DNA of 64,000 bases, taken from positions 62,001 to 126,000 of the forward strand of contig JABVXV010000072.1 in NCBI GenBank assembly GCA_013365325.1, read 5' to 3'. Each line of letters starts with the position of its first letter. Within the stretch, counting starts at the first letter, position 1. Made by a program: the position numbers and the translations under genes. This DNA is from Dipetalonema caudispina (taxonomy: Eukaryota; Nematoda; Chromadorea; Rhabditida; Onchocercidae). Positions 24,028 through 36,075 of the stretch are shown here, one piece after another. The notes below the pieces were generated by a model. It was given only the letters and a program-made list of their open reading frames with translations, ran no database searches and was not told the DNA's origin.

Positions 24028-27000
24028 ATACATTACCATTAATAATACTATTGTTATTACCAACTGTGGCATTCTTCTTTGGATCCAATGCTAATCAAAA
24101 TCATTGTAATCGTTTGAAACTTGAACAGTGTTTCAAAAGCGCTTTTCAGGTAATTTATATTTTGACTGTTTAATTTTCTTTGATTTTCCTTGAAGTTTGT
24201 TTTGAATCGAATTAATTTTTCGCAATTTCAAGAATACAAATATACTATTATGAATTGATTTGTAATAATATTAAAAAGTAACAGTGTTGGAATAGATAAT
24301 AAATTGGGAGATTTCCAAAAAAAAAATTCATTCTTTTCAAACTTGCCCGATAAATTCTGATCCTTAACATCGCAATATGTTTTTGTGAGAATTTTCAACG
24401 TTTAATTTGAACGACTGATAAAAATAATAATCTCAAAAATGTTTTTCATTTTTCACGAATTTTGAATAAAGAAAACTACATCAATCTTTGGAACTGGAAA
24501 TCGTTTGAACTTTAATAAATATAATTAAGTGAGATATGTTACACACAGTAACCGGAAATGATAATCAGGAAAATCGATTCTCATATAAGACATAAAAGAA
24601 AGAAAGAAGCTTTAGGTAACAGGAAAATACAGACACAAGGAAAAAGGAATGAAGTTAATAACGTTTTAGACAATGCGTATTGGTCGAAATGTCGAAAACA
24701 ATCAAAGTCGACCACGGGGAACGTTGAAGACACGCCATCAACGTTCGTTAAGAAGTGTAATACACGTTATGATGCCAAGAAATCAGCATCTGTGTGCTGC
24801 AAACCGACATTATTTATCGTGTTTCAACAATGATGAATGCCAAGATGATTACATGGCACATGTAAAATAATTTCTTTAATTATATACATATATAACGATT
24901 TCATTGAAAATTTTAAATATATATCTTAAAATTTAAATAAAAATTTCGAAAAATTTACTTTTATTTTACTTTACTTCATGTATAAATTGCATAGATAGAA
25001 TTTTTGGGAATTTTAGCATTTGATTGTTTGGTTAGTTTTGAATTTTTGAAATTTTTGTAAAAATTTTTAAATTTTTTAAAATTTCTTTCAATTTGCATTC
25101 TGTGTTTTCTCAATGTTCGCAACTGTATAGTTACAGATTGCATCAACTGCATTTAATCAAATTCATGGACGTGTTTTACCGATACAAATGTTTTTAGCAC
25201 ATCGAGGATATGCTGTACGAGTAAGATTATCATTAATTGTTAGGATGAGAAAATATGATTTTTTTTTTTTTTTGGTTCAATTTAATCGATTCAGTTGCAA
25301 TAATTCTACAAATAATTCGCTTCCAGAAAAAAAAATCTGTGACATTGCTAAGCAGGAATTTTTATTATCACTTATCAGTAAGATTGTTCAGCAGTTATTT
25401 GTCAGTAAGATTGACAGCAGAAATTGTTTGAAAATTGTTTTATAATTGATTTTTGAAATTTCAAAAAAGGCTTATGAAGGATTGCATTCGCTGAAATAAA
25501 ATCAAAATTATTTCATCAATTATAAAATATTTATCAATTTCAAGTAATTTTTTAATTTCACCACTCAAATAATTTTCAATTTTATCATGGATTCCAGAGA
25601 AAGTGGATGAAAAGAAAATTTTGAATATATATTTATTTTTAATGTTTCCATTATATTCAATAGATTTCTAAAACTTTTTTTTGTCTACATATTCTATTTT
25701 GCAAAAAAATAGAATAATTTTTGAATTTTTTTTCTTTATTCCCTAATTTTGCTCATTTTTCGGAGGTATCTTTAAAATTAAATTGTCGAGAAAATGCTGA
25801 AAAAAATCAAAATTAAAATTAGAGCTTTTTAATTTTTTTGCTAATTGCAATTTCTAATAGGCCAATTTCTAGATACATTTGATTTGTTTTTCTAATCAAA
25901 GAAGTCTGTGAATGAATTATTTAGTATATTTAACTTTTTAGTTTAACTGATATTTTCTTTTTTTTAAAAAAAAAAGAAAAAAAATAAAATTTAGTTGCAA
26001 TCCGAAGATACATTCATTAATTTATAATCATAATTTATTGATTCATTTTATTTTACTCACACGACGAATATTTGACAGAATCGATCCATTATGGTAAATT
26101 TGATGCTTATTATTTTTTGTTAATGCATTTATATTTCTCCTTTTTTTTTAATACATTTATTTGCTTATTTTTTATTATATCTATTTGTGTACCTATTTAC
26201 CCATTTAAATTATATTTACTTATTTACTTTTTACTACACTATTAATTTTTCTCTCGCTACTTTATTTTCGAATGAGTATGAATTTTTTTTTCCATAAAAG
26301 TAATATTTTGTATTAAATTAATTACTGATTACTAATAATTATTTAGTTATGTTCACAAACATGTTCACATGAAAATCGTATGAAATGTCAACAAATGCTA
26401 AACATTGAGGGACAACAGGGAGAGTATGGAACCTATCTGAAATTAATGAAAATAGTAAAGAAAATAAGTTCGTCAAACTTTATTGATGAAATCAACCTAT
26501 GCCATCGCTTTAAAGTAACTCTAAGGAAGGTAATGGTTAAAAGTTAATAGCTAAAAAAGTTTAGCAAGCATAGTAATGAATAGTTAGGTCATAATTAAAT
26601 TTTTTTCAAACTATTTTGTTAATTTAATATTTCTCAGCTTATAATTAGGTTCGTTTAATAGTTAATTTATGCAACGAAATTAAATTTGTTATTTAAATTA
26701 TTTGAATTATGGATATTTTACAGCTGTTTTTATTTGACAATTTTATAGATTATTGCAGGCATATGTTTTTGTATTAGTATTCATATTTTTTTTGTAAATA
26801 AGTAATTAAATATTCAAATTACATAGTGGAATTAGATTTTTATATTTAAATTATGAAAATGCCTAACATTTTTCAGCTTGTTCAATATCGTACACGATTT
26901 TGTGGTGAAGTAGCGAAATGTGTTTGCATTGATATGAATGTTCAAGCAGTTGTGATACGTTGTAAAGCAGGTTGTGAAAATATTGTTGAAAAAATTACAA

Positions 27001-27092
27001 CAATTAAATCGAGAAGGAATAAAATTTCATCAGATGCAAATACAATTCCATTTAGTAATTTTATCATTTTATTCGTTCTGTTTAGGTTATAA
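24000..27092 (+). CDS. Secreted or surface cysteine-rich protein, nematode-specific
   Basis: Five exons, all junctions in phase 0: 24000-24149, 24670-24861, 25137-25220, 26347-26529, 26877-27092. The product is 274 residues. Residues 1-30 form a signal peptide with a strong hydrophobic core (TLPLIILLLLPTVAFFFG). The mature part has 14 cysteines, grouped as two in exon 1, three in exon 2, none in exon 3, four in exon 4 (CSQTCSHENRMKC) and five in exon 5 (CGEVAKCVC, then RCKAGC). Residues ~45-105 are basic with a run of Arg/Ser. The end, FSNFIILFVLFRL, is a short hydrophobic tail that might be a GPI-attachment signal. The style recalls nematode secreted proteins with T20D4.11-like cysteine domains, but I cannot confirm membership. 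An AATAAA overlaps the stop codon (27091-27096). Three upstream ATGs precede 24000 in the same exon if it begins at 23915. Confidence 0.82.
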
Positions 27093-29092
27093 TAAAAATT
27101 ACAAAGTTTCAAATTCTATTAAATCAAGTGACTGAATAATTCTAACGTGTAACATGTTTGTATTGTTTCATCCATGTTAATGATTAATGATTTATTACAT
27201 ATGTATATATCATGATATATTTATGATAGATATTTATTGTTCGATTTTTTGAAATTTCATAATTAATCTACTTTTAAAATCTTTAATATGTGAAAATTAA
27301 TAATTGAAAAGGGCTATATAAAATTGATTATTTGATGCATAAGATGAATGGATATATGAGATCAAGAAATGAATACTATATCAAACATATAATTTTATGT
27401 AATTCTATTAACTTATAAGGGTTGCATTAGGAGGAAAAGACAGGCTTGCTAAAACAAACTGATAATGTATTAAGTAAATGAAATTTTTTCAGGAATAAAC
27501 GATTAAATATTATTATATTTAACATACTTCATGATGTATCATATTTAAATTAAAAATAAAAACGGAAAAAGATTAAATGATTTTTAGCCTTTCATTTCAG
27601 CTATTTTTTCTGCTTTTTTGAATGATAGCATGATAATTATTGCAGATGATGCGATGATATTTGTCATTATTAAACAACTGAATTAATTGGTATATTAGTA
27701 AAAACTGTGTTTCAGTTAAAATTGAGTTTTTATTACCTATTATTTTAGCAAACTATCTTGACCAAACAAAGTGATTAAAAAATATGAAAATGCTAAAAAA
27801 AGAAAAGAAAAAATGAAGTCATTGTAATAAATTTCCTGCATTCATTTCAACATTATTTTATCACCATATTTTCACTATCGTATATTTAATTCAAATGATG
27901 TTAAGTCAAAATTATTGATAATAACCGATTACCGATCTAAATTACATTGTTTAAAATGTTAAGTTGGTGTTATGAATCTCTGCATTAATATTACTTTAAA
28001 GTTAATTGGCAAGTAATTATTTATTAGATTGGCTAATTATGAATGAAGCAGGCAATTTTAACAATTATTATTCCATAAACTTGCCCACTGATAGTATCCT
28101 ACTTCATCGATCTATAGTAACTTAATGGCAGTAATATAAGGCTGATGTGAATCGGTAAAAAGTATTTTTATATGAAGTTGAAAATTTGACTAAAATTTAG
28201 TGGACATTTTAGAAAATCATGCTCTTATGTGTGAAGAAATTTTGTATTTGCTACTCAATAACACAATAAACTTCTTTCCTGATCGTGTATACCTACTGTA
28301 GCGATCTACAGTATTACTTCCTAATAAAAGTCTACACTGTAAATTAATGAGTGTAATATAGAGCTGATGAGTACTGATAGAAAGCAAAGTTGGAAATTTA
28401 ACAAATATTTGAAACATTAGTCATGCTCTTATTAATGAAGAAAGTTTTTTTTTTTCTTTTTTATTGTAGAGAAAGTTATTGAAATCCTGTTTCATGTATA
28501 TTTAAGAAACTGCATGACTTGCTTCTTCTAATTTTACTTCATTAGAGATTACTCTAACAACAAAATTATATTCAATACTATCAGAAATTACTGATCAAAA
28601 TTGGGGCGAAAATTTTTCCACTAAATTAAAATAGATGCTAAAATAAGATTCTGAATATCGATGGGAAAAAAAAAAAATGGCACGCAAATTAAAATCAGTC
28701 AGTTAGAAACCTATAATTTCATGTCGTATTTTTCCAGAACATTTTATTTCATCCTTCAATATATATCTAAAAATATCAAAAACTATCTTTACTTTTAACA
28801 ACTGGATTGTACTAATAGAAACTAAAAATCAATTGAAATTTTTTTAAGAGGAAAGTATACTAAAATTTAAAAAAAGATAATATAAAAATCAAACATTATT
28901 AAACTCCATTCACTTATATTTATACCTCACTTTTTTATCAGTATTGTTTCAGATAAATACCTTACAAGTGCAAATAATTTATCAGTAATATTCAGAAAAG
29001 TAATCTTTTAATAATTTACACAGTTCAGTAAAAAATAAAAATAAAAATTTTAATTTTCAATCAGTTGTAATTTTCTTTTTCTTCGTTTTCTT
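27093..29092. other. Convergent intergenic region
   Basis: AT-rich spacer between the 3' ends of the plus-strand cysteine-rich gene and the minus-strand BTB-like gene. It contains a diverged duplication (listed separately) and no supported exon. Confidence 0.7.
28080..28445. repeat. Diverged tandem duplication, unit about 200 bp
   Basis: Copies at about 28080-28245 and 28275-28445 share cgatctatagta/cgatctacagta, then aatgagtgtaatat-like, gctgatgagtactgat-like and catgctctta blocks followed by tgaagaaa. Divergence is substantial. Confidence 0.55.
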
Positions 29093-32000
29093 TTAATCTA
29101 ATTCTTCCATAGCATCATAGGTAAACAATGATCGTAGTATTGGAGAAGCTTCGAAAAGATTCTCTTCAGGAAGTACCGGTGGTGGACCAGGTTCCGGTAT
29201 ATCAGACATTAAGCCTTGGCCAATCCATTTATATACCTGTTTGCACTTAGCTTTTAATAATTCAATTCGTTCCAGAGGTGAAATCTGCGATGCTGTCCAA
29301 TTGGTCCAATCATCACGCTCTATATACATTTCATAATCATATCGTGCTCGAATCATTTCATCTATGATATGTGGTTGCTCGTCGACATTTAAATGTAAAC
29401 TGAAATTACGAAATTCAACAAAATATTTGAAAATTAAATTTGACGTGAAATCTTCGGACAGAATTGATGGCTGTAAGGGATATGATAATTTATAATTGTT
29501 TGATTGCTTACTTTATTTTTCATAATTTTTCCTAAGATTTGATAGAATTTGCAAGTGGGAAATTTAGTATGAATCTTTTGTGACTAAAAATTTGATCTTT
29601 TATAAGTTAATTTACATCTTCTTCTCTGTTGTAAATAAAATTAAAAACAAAAATTTGAGTAAAAGTTTTGCTTTAGAATTTTAAATTATTTCAAAGAATT
29701 TAATGATAACGAAAAATAAAACAGAATCTTTCTTACGAATATGTATCAGGAAATATTGCAACAATTCGCGCAATTGTGCAAGCTTCAAGTTTCGGAAAAC
29801 CAAATCGTATTGCAAGTCGTAGAAATTGAAGTGTATTAGCTTCACATGGTGGTCGTGGTGTATTGCATAACTAAAAATGCTCAAATAAGTTTCAAATTTT
29901 GATTTCTTTAAAATAATTAAGGTTATAACGAAAAAATGATGGATAAGGTTGCATGAAGAGTATTTCGTTTTGACTTAATCAATAATGATTAAGTATTCAA
30001 TTAGTAATGATAGGTAATACTAACATCGATAAAAACCGATAGCAAAAGTTAACGTACGGATAAGAATTATAATATTAATTAAATCATCTTTTCAGTTTTC
30101 AATTAAGAAACAATACATTGACAAATAAAGGAAAAAATAATGGCTAGTTCTTTTTTGCTTCTATAATTGATAAAATATTTGATAACTAAATAAAATTGAT
30201 ATTAGTGGGTAGAAATAGCTTAAAGCAAAGGATATTTAGGTAATTAAGGAATTGTTTGGATGAGACAAGATGATTGCTATCAATTAATTAAATAGAACTT
30301 TCTGAACTTTCTCTTTTTACAACCTTCTGAAAGATACGACAAAAATCATCGTCGTACATTTGCAACAGCTCCTGATACATTAATGGTTTTAATAAATTCA
30401 AACAAGCAAGGAATTGTTGATAATTAGCAAAATCACTGGAATTCAAACTACCACCACAATATTTCATTTGACATATACCAGTGAATGCAAATGATAATAC
30501 CTGTAAAATATAATATTTGAATATTAACATCAATTTCTATTTGAATAATTATAAACTAATTTAAACCTTATACCGATTAGTGAAAATCATTAATTGAAGC
30601 CAAAATCAATCATTTTAAGATTTCTCTAGTTTCCAATTCAAATTCCGAGCTAATCGTCCAAAATCAGTGATTAAATTAATTTAACTGACCATCTGGGATT
30701 TTTTTTTTTTTTTTGATTTCTTAATGAGTTTTAATATGAAAACAAAATTTTGGAAATAATTATTTCTTGATATTTGTTCGGTTATACATTATCATGTAAT
30801 TCATTTCAGTACAGAATCTTTTATAATGCTAATAACTGCATCCTAATAGTAAAGAAAATTTCAAATTGAAAGGAAATAACATTCAAACATTACAAATTTT
30901 TCAGTGTTCTCTTTCTTTATGTTATTAATTTGTAATAAAATATAATCAATTAATTTTTGTCACAAATTTATCATTTCTTTCTTTCGATTTACCTGCTCAA
31001 CTGTAATTGAATCGAATTCTAAACGGATGAAATTATCTTCCGGATTACTATCTATGTAATCATGAAAATATCTGCATGTTATATACAAACAATGCCGATC
31101 ATATGATAATATTTCATCTTTGCATTCAATATAATACATTCTGTAATTAGGCAAAAAAAAAAAAAAAAAAAACGTAAAATTTTGATTATCTGATGAAATT
31201 TATTGTTATTTATGATGAAGACTTAATTGGAAATCTAACTTTAAATTTGAAATTATTTGCATGCTTTTTATTCCTAATTTTTTTTTTCGAAAAAAGGACG
31301 TAGAATTTATTAAATTTCTTTCCTATTAATACATAATTTTATCGTAAAAGTAATTATGCATATAAAAATATTTGATCAAAAAGTGATTTTTCGTATCAAA
31401 GATTTTTGAAATTTCATCGAAATATCGCAAATTTTATCATTGCTGATATATTTTAGCTTATATTACTCATTAAAAAAAAGTCATCTACTAATATTAAATT
31501 CATTTAATTATCTAATTATATGGATTATGCTATGCAGTACTACTTTTCGGCAGTTCATTGTTTTTCCTCTGTTATGAGTAATAAATCAAAAATATTTCGT
31601 CGAGTACATTATCCATTCCTATAGGTTATACTTATTAGCATTTTTGTTATTGTTAATTATTGCTAATTTGTAAAAGTATTAATTAATAACATTTCAAGCC
31701 AAATTATTTCGTTTCAAACTAACAAATTAGTTCAAAAATTTAAATTCTCGAAAAAAAAAAAAAAAAAAAACAAAAAATATTACAATAAAGATTAGGATAA
31801 AACGTACGATTTAGCAATTTCTTGAACAAATTCCATTGCTTTTAATCGTTTATCAGTCATATTTTTTGGTTCCAAATGAAGTAATGGATTTAAATTTATG
31901 TTCGGTACGATATAATTGAAATCACTCAATGCAAACGCCAATTTTATTTCAATTTTTAATTGACCCGGATTAAATTCATCACTTTGATATAATTTGGTTA

Positions 32001-34455
32001 ATATTTCCGTATAATGTGGAATAAATTCGACGCGATGCTTTAATTCCTGCCAGTGTGCTGGGAAACATTCAACTGGAAATAGTTTTTCCCTTCCAATTTT
32101 CTCTTTTTTTTTTTCACTCAGTTTTCAAATTAATGATTAAATTATATCGTAGCAAATCGGAGAGGGAGAAAATGTAAAAAAAGTGAAGCAAAAAAAAAAA
32201 AAAAGGAACAGAAGCAGGACGATGAATATGACTTGTGAAATATTTTTATTAAAATTAAATAAGAGAAGAAAATTTATTTCCAGAATTACATTCTACACAT
32301 TTAAAATAAAAATGAAATGTAATAATGAATAAAAAATTCTCTAAGGAAAAAAAGTTACTTCTTTTTATTTTTGAAATTTTTAAAATTTTGTTATCAATTC
32401 TTTCTCCTACCTTCATTCCTTCCTTTAAATTATTGAACTAAGTAGATTTCTTCTTCTTTTTATTTTTATTAAGAAGGCAAAATTAGCAATTTACCTTGAC
32501 TAATATACAAAGAAAGAAAAGAACTAAAAAAAAATCAAAAATTGATATATTCTGAAATTTTTAAATCATTTTTTTTTTTGCGAGAAAAAATTATAAAGCT
32601 AACTTCTTTTGCTATTTTTTGATTGTGCTCGAAATTGTACCCGAAATTCACCTTTAATATTAGCATCAGTTTGTCGTACCAATTCAATTATGAATTCTTT
32701 TCCCTTTTTTCTTACATGCAATGTCCTGTAGTGAAAAACATTTCCGGTTATTTAAATTGACGACAATTTTTCTAACAAGAAAAAAAAAGACGGAAAACAA
32801 ATGCATTTGAATTATGATTGAAAAAACATTACCGATATATATGTTTATTAAATTAATGCTTATAAAACATTCTTTTTTTTTTTTTTTGAACAAAATATTC
32901 TAAATGATCAAATAGTAATTCATTACTCAAAAAATTATCAAATCATTAATCTGAAATACGATATCGTTACGGTATTAAATACTGTTCAAAAAGATACTAA
33001 ATAATTGAAGATATTCTAAATGATCAAATAGTAATTCATTTGCAAAAATATTAAATTACTAAAATATTGAATTATTATCCAAAAAAAAAATATTAACATT
33101 ATTCAAAAAGAAAGCCAGAAAATACAAATTTAAAATTGCAATTATGGAGAGTGGGAAAAAAATTGCCTTTTTAAAATATTTAAATTATCATTAAATTTTT
33201 CAAAATTTCTTCCGTATATTTATAAAAAGTTAATGAAGAATTTAGTGCTAAAAATAACTGATTAGAAATGTTTTTAAATTATAAGGGAAAGTTCGAAAAG
33301 CTTTCGTTTTTTGTATGCTTCATAAAAAAAGATTTTTTGAATTATTATTTCCATCTCATTTGATTAGATTCACTTCGTCTTCATATTCCTTTTTCTCCAT
33401 AAATCTATTATTGAATATTATAATGCATTGCTAAAAATTTTTTCATAAAAAAAAAAAAGTACCGTTCTAAACTTTTTCGATATGTTTTATTCAAAAGCAA
33501 AATTCGATTCATAATGGGAAATTATAATTTAGCAGATAGATGTTAAAATGTGATTAAAAATTATTTTGAAATGGTTGATAACTTAGCGAAATTTTGAAAA
33601 CACTTAATAAAATCTTTGCATTTAGTTTTTGATCAAAAAAAAAAACAAACATTTAATAAAATCTTCCTTTTCAAAATGATTGATTGTTGGACTGTGTAAT
33701 GAAAAAAGGAAAATTTTAAATAAAATGTGAAGGAGATAATTTTTGAATATTTAAATATGAAGTTTTATTCTTAATGTTTTTGTCGGAATAATTAATGTTA
33801 TTATTGATTCTAACCAAACTATTCTTTGTTAGGCCTTACATAATAATGTAATTAATATCGTAAGATACCATTCAATGTATCGTATACCGTGAACGGTTGC
33901 AAATAATGAACGGCCAATTTCCGTGGTAATTACACCTTTACGCATTTTAAGATAATAGCAATGCGTAAATATAATTAACATATCACATTCTTTCATATAA
34001 TCAGTTGTAAAATTTGGATACATCCGACGAGATGGTTGTTCATTTTCAGGATGTCTAAATTTAAAAATAAAAAAAAATTTTCAAATTCCAACAAAAACAG
34101 CATTTTTTTTGAGATAAATTAATCAAATAATTTGAATATCTTCTGCAAAAAAAAATCACTAATTAGCAAAAAAATCTATTAAAATCTAATGATATCTATG
34201 AAAGCGATAATGAAGATGGATGAATAATTGGAATTTATGCTTCATTTTATCAATTGATTCTATATTTTCTTTAGATTAAAATTATTTAAGAAATAATAAC
34301 AAAATGTAATTTGAGTGATAAATTCAATCAATTATATGTTTGAGTGATAAGAAGAGAGCTATTTATTGATAAAAACGAAATTAAAATTACCCCAATCTAT
34401 AAGGTGATGCAAGGCCAATTCCTAAGTCACTAAATGGAGTACTAATTAATGCCAT
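29093..34455 (-). CDS. Protein with BTB/POZ-like core, probable MATH-like N-terminal part and BACK-like segment
   Basis: Exons on minus: 34455-34391, 34054-33869, 32725-32652, 32072-31808, 31140-30993, 30500-30324, 29870-29737, a 10-nt microexon 29625-29616, and 29470-29093. All phases agree only with the microexon. The product is 478 residues. Residues ~197-305 read like a BTB fold: RHCLYITCRYFHDYI (in place of the usual HRAVLAARSPYF), FDSITVEQVLSFAFTG (like the FxxLLxFIYTG strand and helix), then YQQFLACLNLLKPLMYQELL. Residues ~306-350 resemble the start of a BACK domain (TLQFLRLAIRFGFPKLEAC). Residues ~75-190 contain IEWTLHVRKKGKEFIIELV, reminiscent of a MATH strand pair. Near 445 there is a Pro-rich stretch (PEPGPPPVLPEE). 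BTB proteins often serve as Cullin-3 adaptors, but that role is inference here. An acceptor (tctttcaag) lies just before the ATG, suiting trans-splicing. Confidence 0.78.
29616..29625 (-). other. Candidate 10-nt microexon of the BTB-like gene
   Basis: On minus, AGAAGAAGAT lies between a fine acceptor (atttacaacag) and a gtaaat donor. It converts the phase-2 end of the exon at 29737 to the phase-0 start of the exon at 29470, inserting Ser-Glu-Glu-Asp. Without it the downstream exon would be read out of frame within a few codons. Confidence 0.5.
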
Positions 34456-34467
34456 CCTCCTTGAAAG
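34456..34467 (-). promoter_or_regulatory. Candidate trans-splice acceptor before the BTB-like gene
   Basis: Minus strand gatctttcaag followed by GAGG and then the ATG at 34455. The leader is only four bases, typical of spliced-leader addition sites. No coding exon lies directly upstream in phase. Confidence 0.4.
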
Positions 34468-34890
34468 ATCAGTAGGGTTAGTAAAGAGGAAAGAAAAGAA
34501 ATATTATAAAATGAATCAAAAAATATCTTATCATTACATTTTATATTATTAAATTTGGCAAAATTTTGCATAACAAAAATTTGCATAAAATGATGAGAAT
34601 CAACCTTTTTTGTTTAAGTTTTGATCATTTTTTTTTTCGAAATTTTTTCATTAATTTATCAAAATCTTTTCGACGAAATTTATTGATAATTTTTGTGGCA
34701 TTTAATTAGAATGGACAAATTAATAGAAGAAAAATAAAACTGGTTCCAATGTTTATCGTCTAATACCTAATTCAATACTTATATGATCAACGATGGAAAA
34801 TACAGAAAAGAAAGATATATTTGGGGCGTGAAATAAAATTTGTGATATGAAAAAATGCAGAGCAATAATCAGGAAGAAAGAAAAAGTGGA

Positions 34891-35197
34891 AAATTGCGGT
34901 GGAATCTTATCACTGATCACCAATTTATTCGGTGATCAGTAGTGATAACAAGATTTATTCGCCGATATGAAAAAGAGTGATGAAAATGAAAGATGAAGAA
35001 ATGGCGGTAGAATTATGCGAAGATTTAATTCGGTGATAGGAAAAAATTGCGGTGGAATCTTATCACTGATCACCAATTTATTCGGTGATCAGTAGTGATA
35101 ACAATATTTATTCGCCGATATGAAGAAGAGTGATGAAAATGAAAGATGAAGAAATGGTGGTAGAATTATGTGAAGATTTAATTCGGTGATAGGAAAA
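34891..35197. repeat. Recent 153-bp tandem duplication with an internal hairpin
   Basis: Copy 1 begins at 34891 and copy 2 at 35044. I count about four substitutions between them over ~150 bases. Each copy carries an inverted repeat: tatcactgatcacc, a 9-base loop (aatttattc), then ggtgatcagtagtgata, a stem with a 3-base bulge (34908-34947 and 35061-35100). It lies in the gap between the two minus-strand genes. No transposase frame or flanking target duplication was seen. Confidence 0.9.
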
Positions 35198-36075
35198 ACG
35201 AAGAATTGTGAATTTTGATAACATCGATATTTTAATATGCATAATTTATTTCAGTTTGCAAATACTTAAGTAATGTATGTAAAAATTTACTATAAAACGA
35301 TTGGACTAAATGAGTGATGTGAAAAAAAAATGAAATTCAAAATAATTCATCAAGAAGAGAATACTTTAATTTTATTCTTGTTTTTTTCAATTAATAAAAT
35401 ATGTGAAAATAACTGAACATTTTTTCAAAAAGAACAGAAATAGTTCAACAAGAAAAAAAAACAAATCATTCAAAAGTTTGCAATTAATATTATCTAATCA
35501 AAAATTTAACAATAAGCTAATTATTTACAATAACGATAAATGCATAGTATAATCATTTATAAATAGTTCAAATTCCAATTAGCATACTATTGAGAAATTA
35601 CCATTTCTTTCAAAATTATTTTAAATTCTTATATGAAAATCTATTTCAATTCTATAATATCAATAATTCATATCTTTCTTCCTTTTCCCGTGCCTCTTTT
35701 ATCACTGCTCTCCCACTATCAGTTATCAACTGAATATAGAAACTTGCAATGAAAAATAAGAAAAAATGGATAAGGACAAAGCTCTAAATTGAAATAATAA
35801 TATTTGTCGAAATTTAAGTGATAATTGAGAAAAAATTCAATTTCAAAATACTTCAACAACTACTGTGACATAAATTTGAAACGAAGAAATAATACAACAG
35901 CAGCTATCAAAAACTTTAAAATTCATAAATTTAAATAGAAAAACTTTCCAAAGTTCGTTTTTCAACAATTTCCAAAAAAAATTCTTCTTTCATATAGCTT
36001 ACTAATAATGAAGTTGTTATTTTGTTGATGGAAAAAATTACTCATATAAAATAAATTACAAACAATAAAATGACA

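Noticed and set aside
24558..24833. 91-residue plus-strand frame with a CCKP motif
   Set aside because: It overlaps, out of frame, the second exon of the cysteine-rich gene, whose splice phases agree with its neighbours. The overlap explains the open frame.
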